Assembly (NCBI GenBank): GCA_017405845.1
Contig: JAFQZQ010000031.1
Location: 62,001 to 126,000 of the forward strand
Length of the DNA: 64,000 nucleotides
Direction: 5' to 3'
From: Mogibacterium sp.
GTDB lineage: Bacteria; Bacillota; Clostridia; Peptostreptococcales; Anaerovoracaceae
The position numbers were made by a program, and so were the translations under genes. A model generated the notes under the pieces. It was not told the origin of the DNA, ran no database searches, and saw nothing but the letters and a program-made list of their open reading frames with translations. Positions 43,176 to 51,613 of the stretch are shown here, one piece after another; position 1 is the first letter of the stretch; each line of letters starts with the position of its first letter.

Positions 43176-44279
43176 TTAGTCTGTTATATCTATGTCTGCT
43201 ACAATGATGATCTTGTAGTCCGGATAGAGCTTTGCGATCTCGTTTTTCAGAATTTTTACGCCTTCGCTGTGAGATATGTCAAAGCTCATGACTACATCGA
43301 ATCTGATCATCTTTATCTCTTCGTCAATATAGAAACCGTGCATCTGAAGAGCCCACTCGTGCGCTAGCACCCTCTCTTCAATCGCCATTCTCATTTCCTC
43401 TGCCTTTGAGCCTGAGTTTCGTGAGTATATGCCGACTCCCGTGAGTATGACTCCGGTCTCTCTGAACACCGCTTCAGTGAGCTTTCTGGTGATCACATCC
43501 ACCTGATTGACAGTCATGGTATCCGGCAGTTCCACGTGAATGGATGCGTATTCTCTTTCAGGTCCGTAATTGTGTACGAAAAGGTCATATGCACCGAGCA
43601 CCCCCGGCTCTCTGACGACTATCTCTTTAATCTTTTTGGAGACCTCTTCATCGGTTCGTCTTCCGAGTATATCGCTGACCGTATCGCTTATCATCTCTAT
43701 GCCGGCCTTGATGATGAATCCGGATATGATGACACCAACATATGCTTCAAGCGAGATGCCTTTGAGCGTATAAAGAAGAGCCGTCAGCAATACTGCAAGC
43801 GACAGCGCGGCATCCGACAGAGCATCTGTACCCGAAGCTACCAGCGCGCCGGAATTAGTCTCTTCGCCCATCTTTCTGACATATCTGCCAAGAAATACCT
43901 TAGCTAGCACAGCCACCGCTATTATTACAAGTGATACCGTAGAGTAGTCAGGTACCTGAGGATCGATTATCTTTTTTACGGATTCGACCAGTGATGTGAT
44001 ACCCGCATACATGACTATACCGGCTACTATAAGCGCCGATATGTATTCGCTTCTCCCGTGGCCCAGCGGATGCTTCTTATCAGGCTTTTTACCGGCTACC
44101 TTGGCACCGATGATCGTTATTATCGAAGAGAGTGCATCCGTCAGGTTGTTAACTGCGTCAAGTACTACCGCGATGGAATTTGAAAGGATTCCTACCGCAG
44201 CTTTGAAACCGGCAAGGAATATGTTGACCACAATTCCTATCACGCTGGTTCTGACTATTATCTTTTCTCTTGTAATCAT
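43176..44279 (-). CDS. Cation diffusion facilitator family transporter
   Basis: A 367-residue divalent metal exporter. Six TM helices; metal-site residues are seen in VVLDAVNNLTDAL (TM2) and ASGTDALSDAA (TM5), with KKPDKKHPLGHGRSEY in the loop. The cytosolic ferredoxin-like domain (EPGVLGAYDLFVHNYG, ASIHVELP) follows, plus an extra C-terminal stretch of about 80 residues that makes it longer than usual (about 300). The Asn/Asp pattern is unlike the zinc-type HxxxD site and would fit manganese or iron, which is uncertain. It overlaps the GT4 stop by 4 bases. Confidence 0.9.
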   Translation of the reverse strand: MITREKIIVRTSVIGIVVNIFLAGFKAAVGILSNSIAVVLDAVNNLTDALSSIITIIGAKVAGKKPDKKHPLGHGRSEYISALIVAGIVMYAGITSLVESVKKIIDPQVPDYSTVSLVIIAVAVLAKVFLGRYVRKMGEETNSGALVASGTDALSDAALSLAVLLTALLYTLKGISLEAYVGVIISGFIIKAGIEMISDTVSDILGRRTDEEVSKKIKEIVVREPGVLGAYDLFVHNYGPEREYASIHVELPDTMTVNQVDVITRKLTEAVFRETGVILTGVGIYSRNSGSKAEEMRMAIEERVLAHEWALQMHGFYIDEEIKMIRFDVVMSFDISHSEGVKILKNEIAKLYPDYKIIIVADIDITD

Positions 44280-45751
44280 TTCTTTAATTTTGTCCTCTTA
44301 TCCCAGAAGTTCTGGATCACCTCGTCCATTAAGGATTCGAGGTCCTCCATAGCTTCTCTTTTTATTCGTTTGAAGTTTTGTCCCATTTCATAGCCTGTGG
44401 TTATGGCATCAGTCAGTGCTTTGTTGCGTACTGAGCGCAGCGACATGTCGATTTCCCCAGCCAGCTCTTCTCCGTTCTTTATGAGATCTTTTCTGGCAGT
44501 CTCGATATCACCCAGTATCTGCATGAGCTCACCCTGCGACTGCATCCAAGAACCCTTAAGCGAATCGCGCCTGCCATAAACACCGCTTTTATAGTTATCG
44601 ATCACGACTTCATATCTGTTAAAAGCGTTCGCTACAGCATCATCCCATGATATATACAGCTCTTCGCCCGCGCCTCTGCCTACTCTCTGCATCGCTTCAG
44701 GCTCTGCAATGAGTTCTCTCAGCTTTGCCGCCATCGATTCCGCGTTCTCTTCTATCAGGAAACCGTTCCTGCCATCTGTAACGCCCTCCGATGCGCAGCT
44801 GTCCTTTATGATCACGGAAGCAGTATCGCTCGCTGCGGCTTCTCTGACGACCAGTCCATTGGTGTCGAAAGTCGACGGGAACAGGAAAAGATCTGCTATG
44901 CTGTACCAGGCCCGAAGCTTTTCTCTATCCGATACGGAACCGGTAAAAATGACTCTGCGATCAAGCCCGACCTCGCGCGCATACTCCCTGACATCTTTCT
45001 CGTCGCCGCCTCCGCCGACAAATACCATTCTGAAGTCCAGGCCTTCTTTGTCAAGCGCAGTCAGAGCATCCAGTATTATGCGAAGCCCCTTATACCACAT
45101 CAGCCTTCCGATAAACAGGAAGCATGGTACGTCGTCAGGCAGGTCGTATCCGGAAGTCACCTCGCGGACAAACTCCTCCGGCACTCTCTCCCTCGGAAGG
45201 TCTACGCCATTAGGCATTACGATGTAATCCCCCCGGTAGCCTATCGACCTCAGGTTTTCACCTGCACCCTTGCTGACTGTCCATATCTCGTCACATGCGT
45301 TCACATTGCGCAAAAGGGCCTGCAGAGCGCTCTCCTGCAGCAGCTTGCTTTTGACAGCGTTTGCGATATCTATGTCGTATTTCGTGTGCCATGTGAGCAC
45401 CAGCGGGAGATCATTGGCCTCCGCAAGGCTCCTCGCCAGTACGGCGGACGTGACCGGACAGTGGGTATGCAGCAGCTCCACCCTCTCCGTCTTTACCGCA
45501 CTCGCGGCCTCAGGAGAAAACGGATATCCGGTTACGTAGCCAATCAGCTTCCGCGTGTCTATGCTCGGATATCTTACTATGGAGAAATCATATCCGCTGT
45601 CATCGCTGCCGGGTATCTGAGGAGTCAGCACAAGTGAATGCCCGTGCGACTTTTCGATTATGCGGGCATAGTTGACCACGGCATTAGCCACCCCGTCAAT
45701 AATAGGCGGGAAGGAATCATTCAATAAACAAATAGTGTGTCTGTCATTCAT
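44276..45751 (-). CDS. GT4 glycosyltransferase with C-terminal helical extension
   Basis: A 491-residue enzyme. The N-terminal domain LLNDSFPPIIDGVANAVVNY is typical of diacylglycerol glucosyltransferase-like and mannosyltransferase GT4 proteins; the C-terminal domain has FIGRLMWYKGLRIIL and FPSTFDTNGLVVREAAA. About 85 residues are added at the end (from about 405), highly charged and predicted helical, perhaps a membrane-surface or oligomer contact. I use the ATG at 45751, eight bases after a TATAAT; the frame stays open to 45817. It heads an operon with a metal exporter and hslO. A role in membrane glycolipid synthesis is possible. Confidence 0.85.
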   Translation of the reverse strand: MNDRHTICLLNDSFPPIIDGVANAVVNYARIIEKSHGHSLVLTPQIPGSDDSGYDFSIVRYPSIDTRKLIGYVTGYPFSPEAASAVKTERVELLHTHCPVTSAVLARSLAEANDLPLVLTWHTKYDIDIANAVKSKLLQESALQALLRNVNACDEIWTVSKGAGENLRSIGYRGDYIVMPNGVDLPRERVPEEFVREVTSGYDLPDDVPCFLFIGRLMWYKGLRIILDALTALDKEGLDFRMVFVGGGGDEKDVREYAREVGLDRRVIFTGSVSDREKLRAWYSIADLFLFPSTFDTNGLVVREAAASDTASVIIKDSCASEGVTDGRNGFLIEENAESMAAKLRELIAEPEAMQRVGRGAGEELYISWDDAVANAFNRYEVVIDNYKSGVYGRRDSLKGSWMQSQGELMQILGDIETARKDLIKNGEELAGEIDMSLRSVRNKALTDAITTGYEMGQNFKRIKREAMEDLESLMDEVIQNFWDKRTKLKK

Positions 45752-45758
45752 AGCGTTT

Positions 45759-45767
45759 ATTATAACA
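45759..45767 (-). promoter_or_regulatory. Extended -10 promoter of the leaderless GT4 operon
   Basis: On the minus strand TGTTATAAT is TG-T-TATAAT, a consensus extended -10. Seven bases (AAACGCT) lie before the ATG at 45751. A TTTACT 18 bases upstream (45783-45788) may be the -35; it overlaps the tsf terminator. Confidence 0.65.
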
Positions 45768-45785
45768 CTTTCCCCCACAACAAGT

Positions 45786-45812
45786 AAAAACTCCGGTTTC
45801 CCGGAGTTTTTT
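45786..45812. terminator. Intrinsic terminator after tsf
   Basis: CTCCGG-TTTC-CCGGAG with flanking AAAAA and TTTTTT, 20 bases after the tsf stop (minus strand). The T-run side on the minus strand supports termination of rpsB-tsf. Confidence 0.9.
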
Positions 45813-45831
45813 GTCAAAAGATCATTATTGC

Positions 45832-46920
45832 TTATTTCAGCTGTGCAGCTACTTCTTCAGCAAAGTTCTCTTCCTTCTTTTCGATGCCTTCGCCGACTTC
45901 GAATCTGATAACCTTTGTCAGGGCCAGATCCTTATCGACAGACTTCAGATACTCTGCAACAGTCTGCTTGCCATCTTCTGCTCTTACATAAGTCTGATCG
46001 AGCAGGCAGATTTCCTTGAGCTGCTTCTTGACACGTCCGTCAACGAGGCCCTTGAATACCTTGTTTTCAACGATCTCAAGCTTAGCAGCGATTGCGAGAC
46101 CAGCCAGTCTTGTCTTTGCCTCATCTGAGAGGAAGTTTGGCAGGTAGTTGAAGTTGAAGCTCTTGTCTGCTCTCTTCTCAGCGAGAGTGTCTACATCTTC
46201 CTTGCCCCATACGCCTTCAACCTTGTCAAGGAGTCCGTTAAGGATTGGCTTAGGAAGTGTGAACGGATCGTTCAGTGCGCTCTCGAGAGTGATCTTTCTG
46301 AGGTTAGAAAGCTCATCCTCAGAGATGTCGTCTCTGCTTACGTACTGTGGATTCATTGCTGCGATCTGCATTGCAACGTTCTTAAGTGCTGCCTTGTTCT
46401 CATCGCTGTCAGCACCATTAGCTGCAACGATAACGCCGATGTTTCCGCCGCCGTGAATGTATGTAGCAAGAACTTCGCCTGTAGCCTTGTCGATTCTTCT
46501 GATCGACATGTTCTCACCGATCTTTGCGATCTTAGCGGTCAGTGCCTCGCCTGCTGTTGCGCCTTCGAAAGGCATAGCCTTGAATGCTTCGATGTCATTG
46601 CCCTCTGCTTCCAGAGCCAGCTTAGCAAGTCCTTCTACAAAGCCGATGAACTCATCATTCTTTGCAACGAAGTCTGTCTCAGAGTTGACTTCTACGATTG
46701 CAGCTGTCTTGCCGTCTTCGGAAAGAGCGACTCTGACGAGACCCATTGCTGCGATTCTTCCGGCCTTCTTAGCTGCCTTTGACAGTCCCTTTTCTCTCAG
46801 GACTTCAACTGCCTTATCCAGATCGCCTTCGGCTTCAACTAAAGCCTTCTTGCAGTCCATCATGCCTGCGCCTGTCATTTCACGCAGTTCTTTAACCAGT
46901 TTTGCTGTAACTTCAGCCAT
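45832..46920 (-). CDS. tsf: Elongation factor Ts
   Basis: A 362-residue guanine nucleotide exchange factor for EF-Tu. The UBA domain and core start KLVKELREMTGAGMMDCKKA, followed by NSETDFVAKNDEF and later YIHGGGNIGVIVAANG and VAMQIAAMNPQYVSRDDI. It is about 50-60 residues longer than most Firmicute EF-Ts; the extra length lies after the ISEDEL region (about 215-290). AGGAG precedes the ATG. It ends the rpsB-tsf operon at a terminator; pyrH and frr do not follow. Confidence 0.95.
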   Translation of the reverse strand: MAEVTAKLVKELREMTGAGMMDCKKALVEAEGDLDKAVEVLREKGLSKAAKKAGRIAAMGLVRVALSEDGKTAAIVEVNSETDFVAKNDEFIGFVEGLAKLALEAEGNDIEAFKAMPFEGATAGEALTAKIAKIGENMSIRRIDKATGEVLATYIHGGGNIGVIVAANGADSDENKAALKNVAMQIAAMNPQYVSRDDISEDELSNLRKITLESALNDPFTLPKPILNGLLDKVEGVWGKEDVDTLAEKRADKSFNFNYLPNFLSDEAKTRLAGLAIAAKLEIVENKVFKGLVDGRVKKQLKEICLLDQTYVRAEDGKQTVAEYLKSVDKDLALTKVIRFEVGEGIEKKEENFAEEVAAQLK

Positions 46921-46937
46921 GATTTCCTCCTTAGATA

Positions 46938-47690
46938 TTACTCTTCGTCTTCAGCTTCCTCTTCTGCCTCAGCCTCTGCAGCTTCTGCAGGAGCTTCCTG
47001 GAAGCTCTCGCCCTGCTTTGCCTCGATGATAGCGTCAGCCATGCAGCTTGTGATCAGCTTTACGGCTCTGATAGCGTCATCGTTTGCAGGAATTACATAG
47101 TCAACGTCATCAGGATCGCAGTTTGTGTCTACCATACCTACTACAGGGATACCGAGGATAGCGGCTTCCTTGACAGCGATTCTTTCCTTCTTAGGGTCAA
47201 CGACGAAGATTGCTCCAGGCATTCCCTTCATGTCCTTGATTCCACCGAGATACTTCTCGAGCTTGTCAGCCTCAGCGATCAGCTTCAGTGCTTCCTTCTT
47301 GGCATACTTGTTGATTGTGCCGTCTTCCTGCATCTGTCTGATCTCAGCGAGTCTTTCGATTCTCTTGCTGATTGTCTTGTGGTTTGTGAGCATTCCGCCC
47401 AGCCATCTCTCGTTTACATAGAACATTCCGCATCTCTCTGCCTCATCCTTGATTGCAGCCTGAGCCTGCTTCTTTGTTCCGACGAAAAGAACCGGCTTGC
47501 CGGTCTCTCCGACCTTTCTCATGAAATCATATGCGTCATCGATAAGTCCCAGCGTCTGCTGAAGGTCGATGATATAGATTCCGTTTCTCTCTGCGAAGAT
47601 GTAAGGAGCCATCTTAGGGTTCCATCTTCTTGTCTGATGTCCGAAATGGACGCCTGCTTCGAGCAGCTGTTTCATTGATACTACTGACAT
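46938..47690 (-). CDS. rpsB: 30S ribosomal protein S2
   Basis: A 250-residue ribosomal protein: [20 protein letters not shown] starts it, with FVGTKKQAQ and [10 protein letters not shown] and [13 protein letters not shown] [19 protein letters not shown] later. The C-terminus ends in an Ala/Glu-rich acidic tail. It is the first gene of an rpsB-tsf operon, with a strong promoter and a folded leader (47717-47810). GGAGG precedes the ATG. Confidence 0.97.
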   Translation of the reverse strand: MSVVSMKQLLEAGVHFGHQTRRWNPKMAPYIFAERNGIYIIDLQQTLGLIDDAYDFMRKVGETGKPVLFVGTKKQAQAAIKDEAERCGMFYVNERWLGGMLTNHKTISKRIERLAEIRQMQEDGTINKYAKKEALKLIAEADKLEKYLGGIKDMKGMPGAIFVVDPKKERIAVKEAAILGIPVVGMVDTNCDPDDVDYVIPANDDAIRAVKLITSCMADAIIEAKQGESFQEAPAEAAEAEAEEEAEDEE

Positions 47691-47716
47691 TTTTTAACCT
47701 CCGGTTAATCAACTTC

Positions 47717-47810
47717 CACTGCATCTTATACGCCTTAAACCCCTGAGTTTCAGGGCACCGCGGCTGATTGCAGTGTGACAAATAAATACGGGCGCGCATG
47801 ACGCGCGCCC
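47717..47810 (-). promoter_or_regulatory. Structured 5' leader of rpsB (putative S2 autoregulatory site)
   Basis: Two elements in the rpsB leader. The first, GGGCGCGC-GTCAT-GCGCGCCC (47790-47810), starts right at the predicted transcript end. The second is closed by CACTGCA/TGCAGTG (47769-47775 with 47717-47723) and encloses the hairpin CCCTGA-AAC-TCAGGG (47741-47755) and a possible GCC/GGC pairing. The ribosome site follows about 15 bases later. S2 represses its own operon in other bacteria through leader RNA; that role here is inference. Confidence 0.6.
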
Positions 47811-47814
47811 ATAT

Positions 47815-47843
47815 ATTATAGGAAAATGTCCTGCCGTTTGCAA
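47815..47843 (-). promoter_or_regulatory. Sigma-A promoter of rpsB-tsf
   Basis: On the minus strand TTGCAA (47838-47843), a 17-base spacer and a perfect TATAAT (47815-47820). Expected start near 47808-47809, at the edge of the GC hairpin. Confidence 0.85.
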
Positions 47844-47871
47844 GGCTTTTATCACATTTTTCTTTGAAAAA

Positions 47872-49467
47872 TCAATGACTGTTCAGCTTTTCAAAGTTCT
47901 TTTTATTTGCCTTATACAGGTTCTTATATACCTCGAAGTTTCTGTCGTAGACCTTACGGTCCTTATCGGATGGTCTGTATACGGCTGAAGCCTTGATCAG
48001 CCTTCCGACCTCTTCGACGCTCTTTACCGCGCCAGTCCCGACAGCGGCCATCATAGCCGCGCCGGCAGCTCCGACGTTCTGCGGATTCTCGACTGTCTCT
48101 ATGGTCCTTCCGGTGATATCCGCGAGTATCCTGCATGTCACAGGCGAAAGAGCTCCGCCGCCGACGAACCTTATGGTCTTTGATGTTTTTATCATCTTAT
48201 CTTCGCATTCAAGCATCCACCTGAGGTGGTAGCAGACGCCTTCTGTTACCGCGCGTATAAGCTCCGTCTTTCCGGTGTCGAGCGAGATATTGAAGAACAT
48301 CCCTCTTGAATTGTGATCCTCAAACGGGCATCTGTTGCCGTGAAGCCACGGAGTAAAGATGACTCCACCTGCCCCCGCCGGGCAGCTGTCTATGACCTCG
48401 GACATGTAGTCATAAAGGCTCTCATAAACAGTCTCCTTGCTGCCTGCTATATCCTCCTGGTCCATGTAGACACCTATCTCATCCTTCGCGAGGTGGTCCT
48501 TGACCCATTCGAGGCTCTTCCCGGCAGTCTCCATCTCTGCGAAGTAGTTGAACAGACCCGGCACAACGGCAAGTCCGCCTCCAATCATGTTTTCTGTATC
48601 AACAAGCTGCTTTTTTATAAGGGTCGACACCCAGCCCGACGTGCCGCAGTAGATGTGCGTTTCGCCCTTCTTTACGCAGCCGGCTCCGATGCCTATCAGT
48701 GAAGCGTCACCGCCGCCGCCGTAGACGGCCGTGCCCTCTTTCAGTCCGAGTTCTTCAGCCTGCTCTTTCCTGAGCTTTCCGGCCATATCGGTCGTTTTTA
48801 TGACCGGAGGCAGATGGTTTATGTCTATGCCGAACATCCCGCACATCTCGCTGCTCCAGCCCCGTGATCTTTTGCGGGTGTCATAAAGCATGGTAGAGCA
48901 CGCTGAATCTTCGGTCATGATGAACACGCCTGTCATGCGGCCTATTATGTACTCTTTCACATCAAGCCAGTACCTGACCCTGCTGAAGTTTTCCGGCTCG
49001 TGATTTCTTACCCAGTTGTAACGCCAGATAGGGTCTTTGACGCTCCCGGCAACCACTCCTGTTATCTGCAGCGACTTTATGAGCTTCTGCGCGTTCATGC
49101 CGGCTATCTTGACCCCCTGACGAAGCCCTTCCTCTATCTCTTCGGACGCACGCTGGTCCATGTAGCTCATCGGATGCCTTACAGGCACTCCCTCCTCATC
49201 GACCAGAACAAGGCCCTGCATTTGCGAGCAGAACGTGATTCCGTCTATTTCCGCAGGATCAATACCTGTTTTTTCGAGCACTCCTGCAGTGCTTTTACAG
49301 ATGGCGTCCCACCACTCATCAGCATGCTGTTCAGCTCCGCCATCCGGAAATGTATAAAGTTCGTATCCTTCGGATGCTGACCCTATTAGCTTCAGTATAT
49401 TATCAATTGTGTAAATACAGGTCTTTACACCTGTTGTACCGATATCATAAGCGAGAATTACAGCCAT
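47872..49467 (-). CDS. FGGY family carbohydrate kinase (xylulokinase-like)
   Basis: A 531-residue kinase. VILAYDIGTTGVKTCIY is the first phosphate loop, QSQMQG-like FCSQMQGLVLVD and MSYMDQRA lie in the sugar-binding half, and YGGGGDASLIGIGAG holds the putative catalytic Asp; GTSGWVSTLI and RFVGGGALSPVTCRILADIT complete the ATP side. The best-known relatives phosphorylate D-xylulose, but FGGY specificity varies widely. It is the last gene of the symporter/aminotransferase operon, 33 bases after the second aminotransferase. GGGG-type ribosome site before the ATG. Confidence 0.88.
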   Translation of the reverse strand: MAVILAYDIGTTGVKTCIYTIDNILKLIGSASEGYELYTFPDGGAEQHADEWWDAICKSTAGVLEKTGIDPAEIDGITFCSQMQGLVLVDEEGVPVRHPMSYMDQRASEEIEEGLRQGVKIAGMNAQKLIKSLQITGVVAGSVKDPIWRYNWVRNHEPENFSRVRYWLDVKEYIIGRMTGVFIMTEDSACSTMLYDTRKRSRGWSSEMCGMFGIDINHLPPVIKTTDMAGKLRKEQAEELGLKEGTAVYGGGGDASLIGIGAGCVKKGETHIYCGTSGWVSTLIKKQLVDTENMIGGGLAVVPGLFNYFAEMETAGKSLEWVKDHLAKDEIGVYMDQEDIAGSKETVYESLYDYMSEVIDSCPAGAGGVIFTPWLHGNRCPFEDHNSRGMFFNISLDTGKTELIRAVTEGVCYHLRWMLECEDKMIKTSKTIRFVGGGALSPVTCRILADITGRTIETVENPQNVGAAGAAMMAAVGTGAVKSVEEVGRLIKASAVYRPSDKDRKVYDRNFEVYKNLYKANKKNFEKLNSH

Positions 49468-49500
49468 GACGTCCCCCCTTTAAACACGTCTGACACCGTT

Positions 49501-50985
49501 CTATTTATCGAGCTTGCCGCACTTATCGAAGACCTTGTCGAATCTTGAGATCACGTCGTCTATCATCTCTTCTGTATATGCGGCGCTGGTATAGAGCCTT
49601 GATCCGGCAAGTGTTATCATGCCCTCTGCCATGTATGCCGCTCCGACATGCTCCATCTCCTTTTGTCTTCTTGATGTCTCCTTGAGCACGACCGGTATCT
49701 GCCACGGTTTGCTCCAGTCTATGGAATAGTGCATGGTGCCTACGGTATCGACATGGCATATAGACCCCTGATTGAACACCACGAACGGAAGTCCGTGTTT
49801 CTCCGCAGATGCCCTGATTCCCTCCGTCAAGCGGTCGCCCATGCGCCCCGCCTTCTCGCAGGCATTTGTCCTTTCTATCTCCTCAAGGGTGTAATAGCCA
49901 GCGCAGCAGCTTATTGGCGTTGCCGCCATGGTACCGCCGCAGAGAGCCTTCTTGACCTTCTTGCCGGATGAATCCAGTCCCGCTCCAAGGTGCTGCATGC
50001 AGTCTCTGTGACCTCCTATGCCGCCCGCGCCCGGATATCCGCCCGCTATTACCTTGCCGAACACCGTTAGATCAGGGTCAACTCCGAAGTACCCCTGGGC
50101 GCCCGAAAGACCGAGCCTGAACCCGGTGACTACCTCATCGAACACGACGAGGGCTCCGTACTTGTGCGCGAGTTCGACTGTCCCCAGTATGAAATCCTTT
50201 GTTACAGGCCATGTGCCGCTCTCCGGCCCGACAGGCTCTACGTATACGGCCGCTGTGCCTCCGGTCAGCCTGTTTTTTCTGAGCTTCTTTTCAAGGTCAT
50301 CAAGATCGCCCGGGAAGAACTCATCGGTATGGCTGAAAGCATAGCTTGGTATGCCCCTTGACTGGAGTCCTTTTGTGCCAGGTATCCTTATGCCATATGC
50401 CAGCATGTCTGACCATCCGTGATAGGCTCCGCCCATTTTCAGTATGTTCTTGTTGCCGGTCTTTAACCTTGCTATCCTGGCCGCTACCATATCTGCTTCG
50501 GTGCCGGATCCCAGCATGCGGAACATTTCCACGGAAGGCACAAGATCGGATATCTTCTTTGCCAGCTTGTATTCATATTCATGGAAGAGTCCCGTTGACG
50601 GGCCGCAGGTGTTCAGAAGATCTATCACCTTCTCGCGTATCACCTCCGGATTGCTTCCCAGCACCGTAGGACCGCCCGCCTGAAGCAGATCGTAATACTC
50701 GTTCCCGTCGATATCATAAAGCTTTGCTCCCTCAGCCTTTGTGATGACTATAGGGAACGGATAATTGAACGCGAGGTTGTGCTGCACCCCGCCCGGTATT
50801 ATATTTTTAGCTTCACTTATCTCCTCTTTTGAGCGTGGGCACTTCTTTTCAAAGTACTCCCTTTCGTAACGCTCAAGCGCGTCAGGCAGCACTCCATATA
50901 CCGGACCGCTCTTCAGCCTGTCAAGCTGAGCGTTCACCGCATCTGCGTCAAGATATTTGTCGATTGCAAATCCGTCATATGACAT
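49501..50985 (-). CDS. Class III aminotransferase, glutamate-1-semialdehyde mutase-like (second copy)
   Basis: A 494-residue PLP enzyme. FDE (282-284) holds the PLP-ring Asp, and VFGKVIAGGYPG carries the Schiff-base Lys311. GSGTEAD (159-165) and AYHGW (187-191) bind PLP phosphate and ring. The extra N-terminal 60 residues (EREYFEKKCPRSKEEISEAK, then IIPGGVQHNL) are shared with its neighbour at 51614-53047. Not HemL: no haem genes are nearby and it is longer. Substrate probably reaches it from the GPH symporter. It is 34 bases after the TetR gene. Confidence 0.88.
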   Translation of the reverse strand: MSYDGFAIDKYLDADAVNAQLDRLKSGPVYGVLPDALERYEREYFEKKCPRSKEEISEAKNIIPGGVQHNLAFNYPFPIVITKAEGAKLYDIDGNEYYDLLQAGGPTVLGSNPEVIREKVIDLLNTCGPSTGLFHEYEYKLAKKISDLVPSVEMFRMLGSGTEADMVAARIARLKTGNKNILKMGGAYHGWSDMLAYGIRIPGTKGLQSRGIPSYAFSHTDEFFPGDLDDLEKKLRKNRLTGGTAAVYVEPVGPESGTWPVTKDFILGTVELAHKYGALVVFDEVVTGFRLGLSGAQGYFGVDPDLTVFGKVIAGGYPGAGGIGGHRDCMQHLGAGLDSSGKKVKKALCGGTMAATPISCCAGYYTLEEIERTNACEKAGRMGDRLTEGIRASAEKHGLPFVVFNQGSICHVDTVGTMHYSIDWSKPWQIPVVLKETSRRQKEMEHVGAAYMAEGMITLAGSRLYTSAAYTEEMIDDVISRFDKVFDKCGKLDK

Positions 50986-51019
50986 ATCAGATACCTCCTG
51001 TATCCATCCTCAGTATTAA

Positions 51020-51595
51020 CTATTTGAATAAATGATCCAGCAGTTCGGAAACTGCCCGCCTTGTCCTTTCGCACGCTTCCTTAGGCGGAAGTGTCAGGAA
51101 CGGGTCCACGAAGCAGCCTCCCAGTATGACCTTTAGTGTTTCAGTGCTGAACGGGCAGGCCTCCCCCATGCTTTCAAACGCAGCCTCTACCATCTGCGCG
51201 CCAAGCACATTATGTGCTTCTTCTATTTCTCTGAACTCCTGCCTCTGCAGTGCTATTCTGTGAAAGACGCAGACGGTATTGCAGTATTTCTCATTCGCGT
51301 CACAGATAAACATCAGCATCTTTGCGGCAGTTTCGCGCATGTCGCCATTTTCCGCAAGCAGCTTATCACGGTATTCATAGCAATCATTCAGGCTGTCATT
51401 CATCACGAGCTCAACTATCTTTTCCTTGGTCCCGAAGTAATTGAAGAATGTAGACTGGGATATCATGGCCGCGTCGCAAAGCTGTTCGATAGTTGTGCCG
51501 TCATATCCGTTCTCCTCAAAAAAGTGGAGTGCATTATGCATCACTATCTCTATATTGCGGTTCTTTTTTCTTTCTGCCAGTCCTGTTTTGCTCAT
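51020..51595 (-). CDS. TetR family transcriptional regulator
   Basis: A 191-residue repressor-type protein. The N-terminal helix-turn-helix is clear: EIVMHNALHFFEENGYDGTT, then IEQLCDAAMISQSTFFNYFG. The C-terminal ligand domain is not diagnostic. It sits inside the operon between the two aminotransferases (18 and 34 base gaps), a layout that suits ligand-responsive autoregulation of the unit. The perfect palindrome at 54539-54556 next to the operon promoter is its likely operator (inference). Confidence 0.9.
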   Translation of the reverse strand: MSKTGLAERKKNRNIEIVMHNALHFFEENGYDGTTIEQLCDAAMISQSTFFNYFGTKEKIVELVMNDSLNDCYEYRDKLLAENGDMRETAAKMLMFICDANEKYCNTVCVFHRIALQRQEFREIEEAHNVLGAQMVEAAFESMGEACPFSTETLKVILGGCFVDPFLTLPPKEACERTRRAVSELLDHLFK

Positions 51596-51613
51596 CAGGC
51601 TATCTCCGTTCTG

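Noticed and set aside
47790..47810. GC-rich hairpin as terminator of the FGGY kinase gene
   Set aside because: A consensus promoter lies between it and the kinase gene and places the rpsB start at its base; the following bases are not a U-run. Better seen as part of the rpsB leader.
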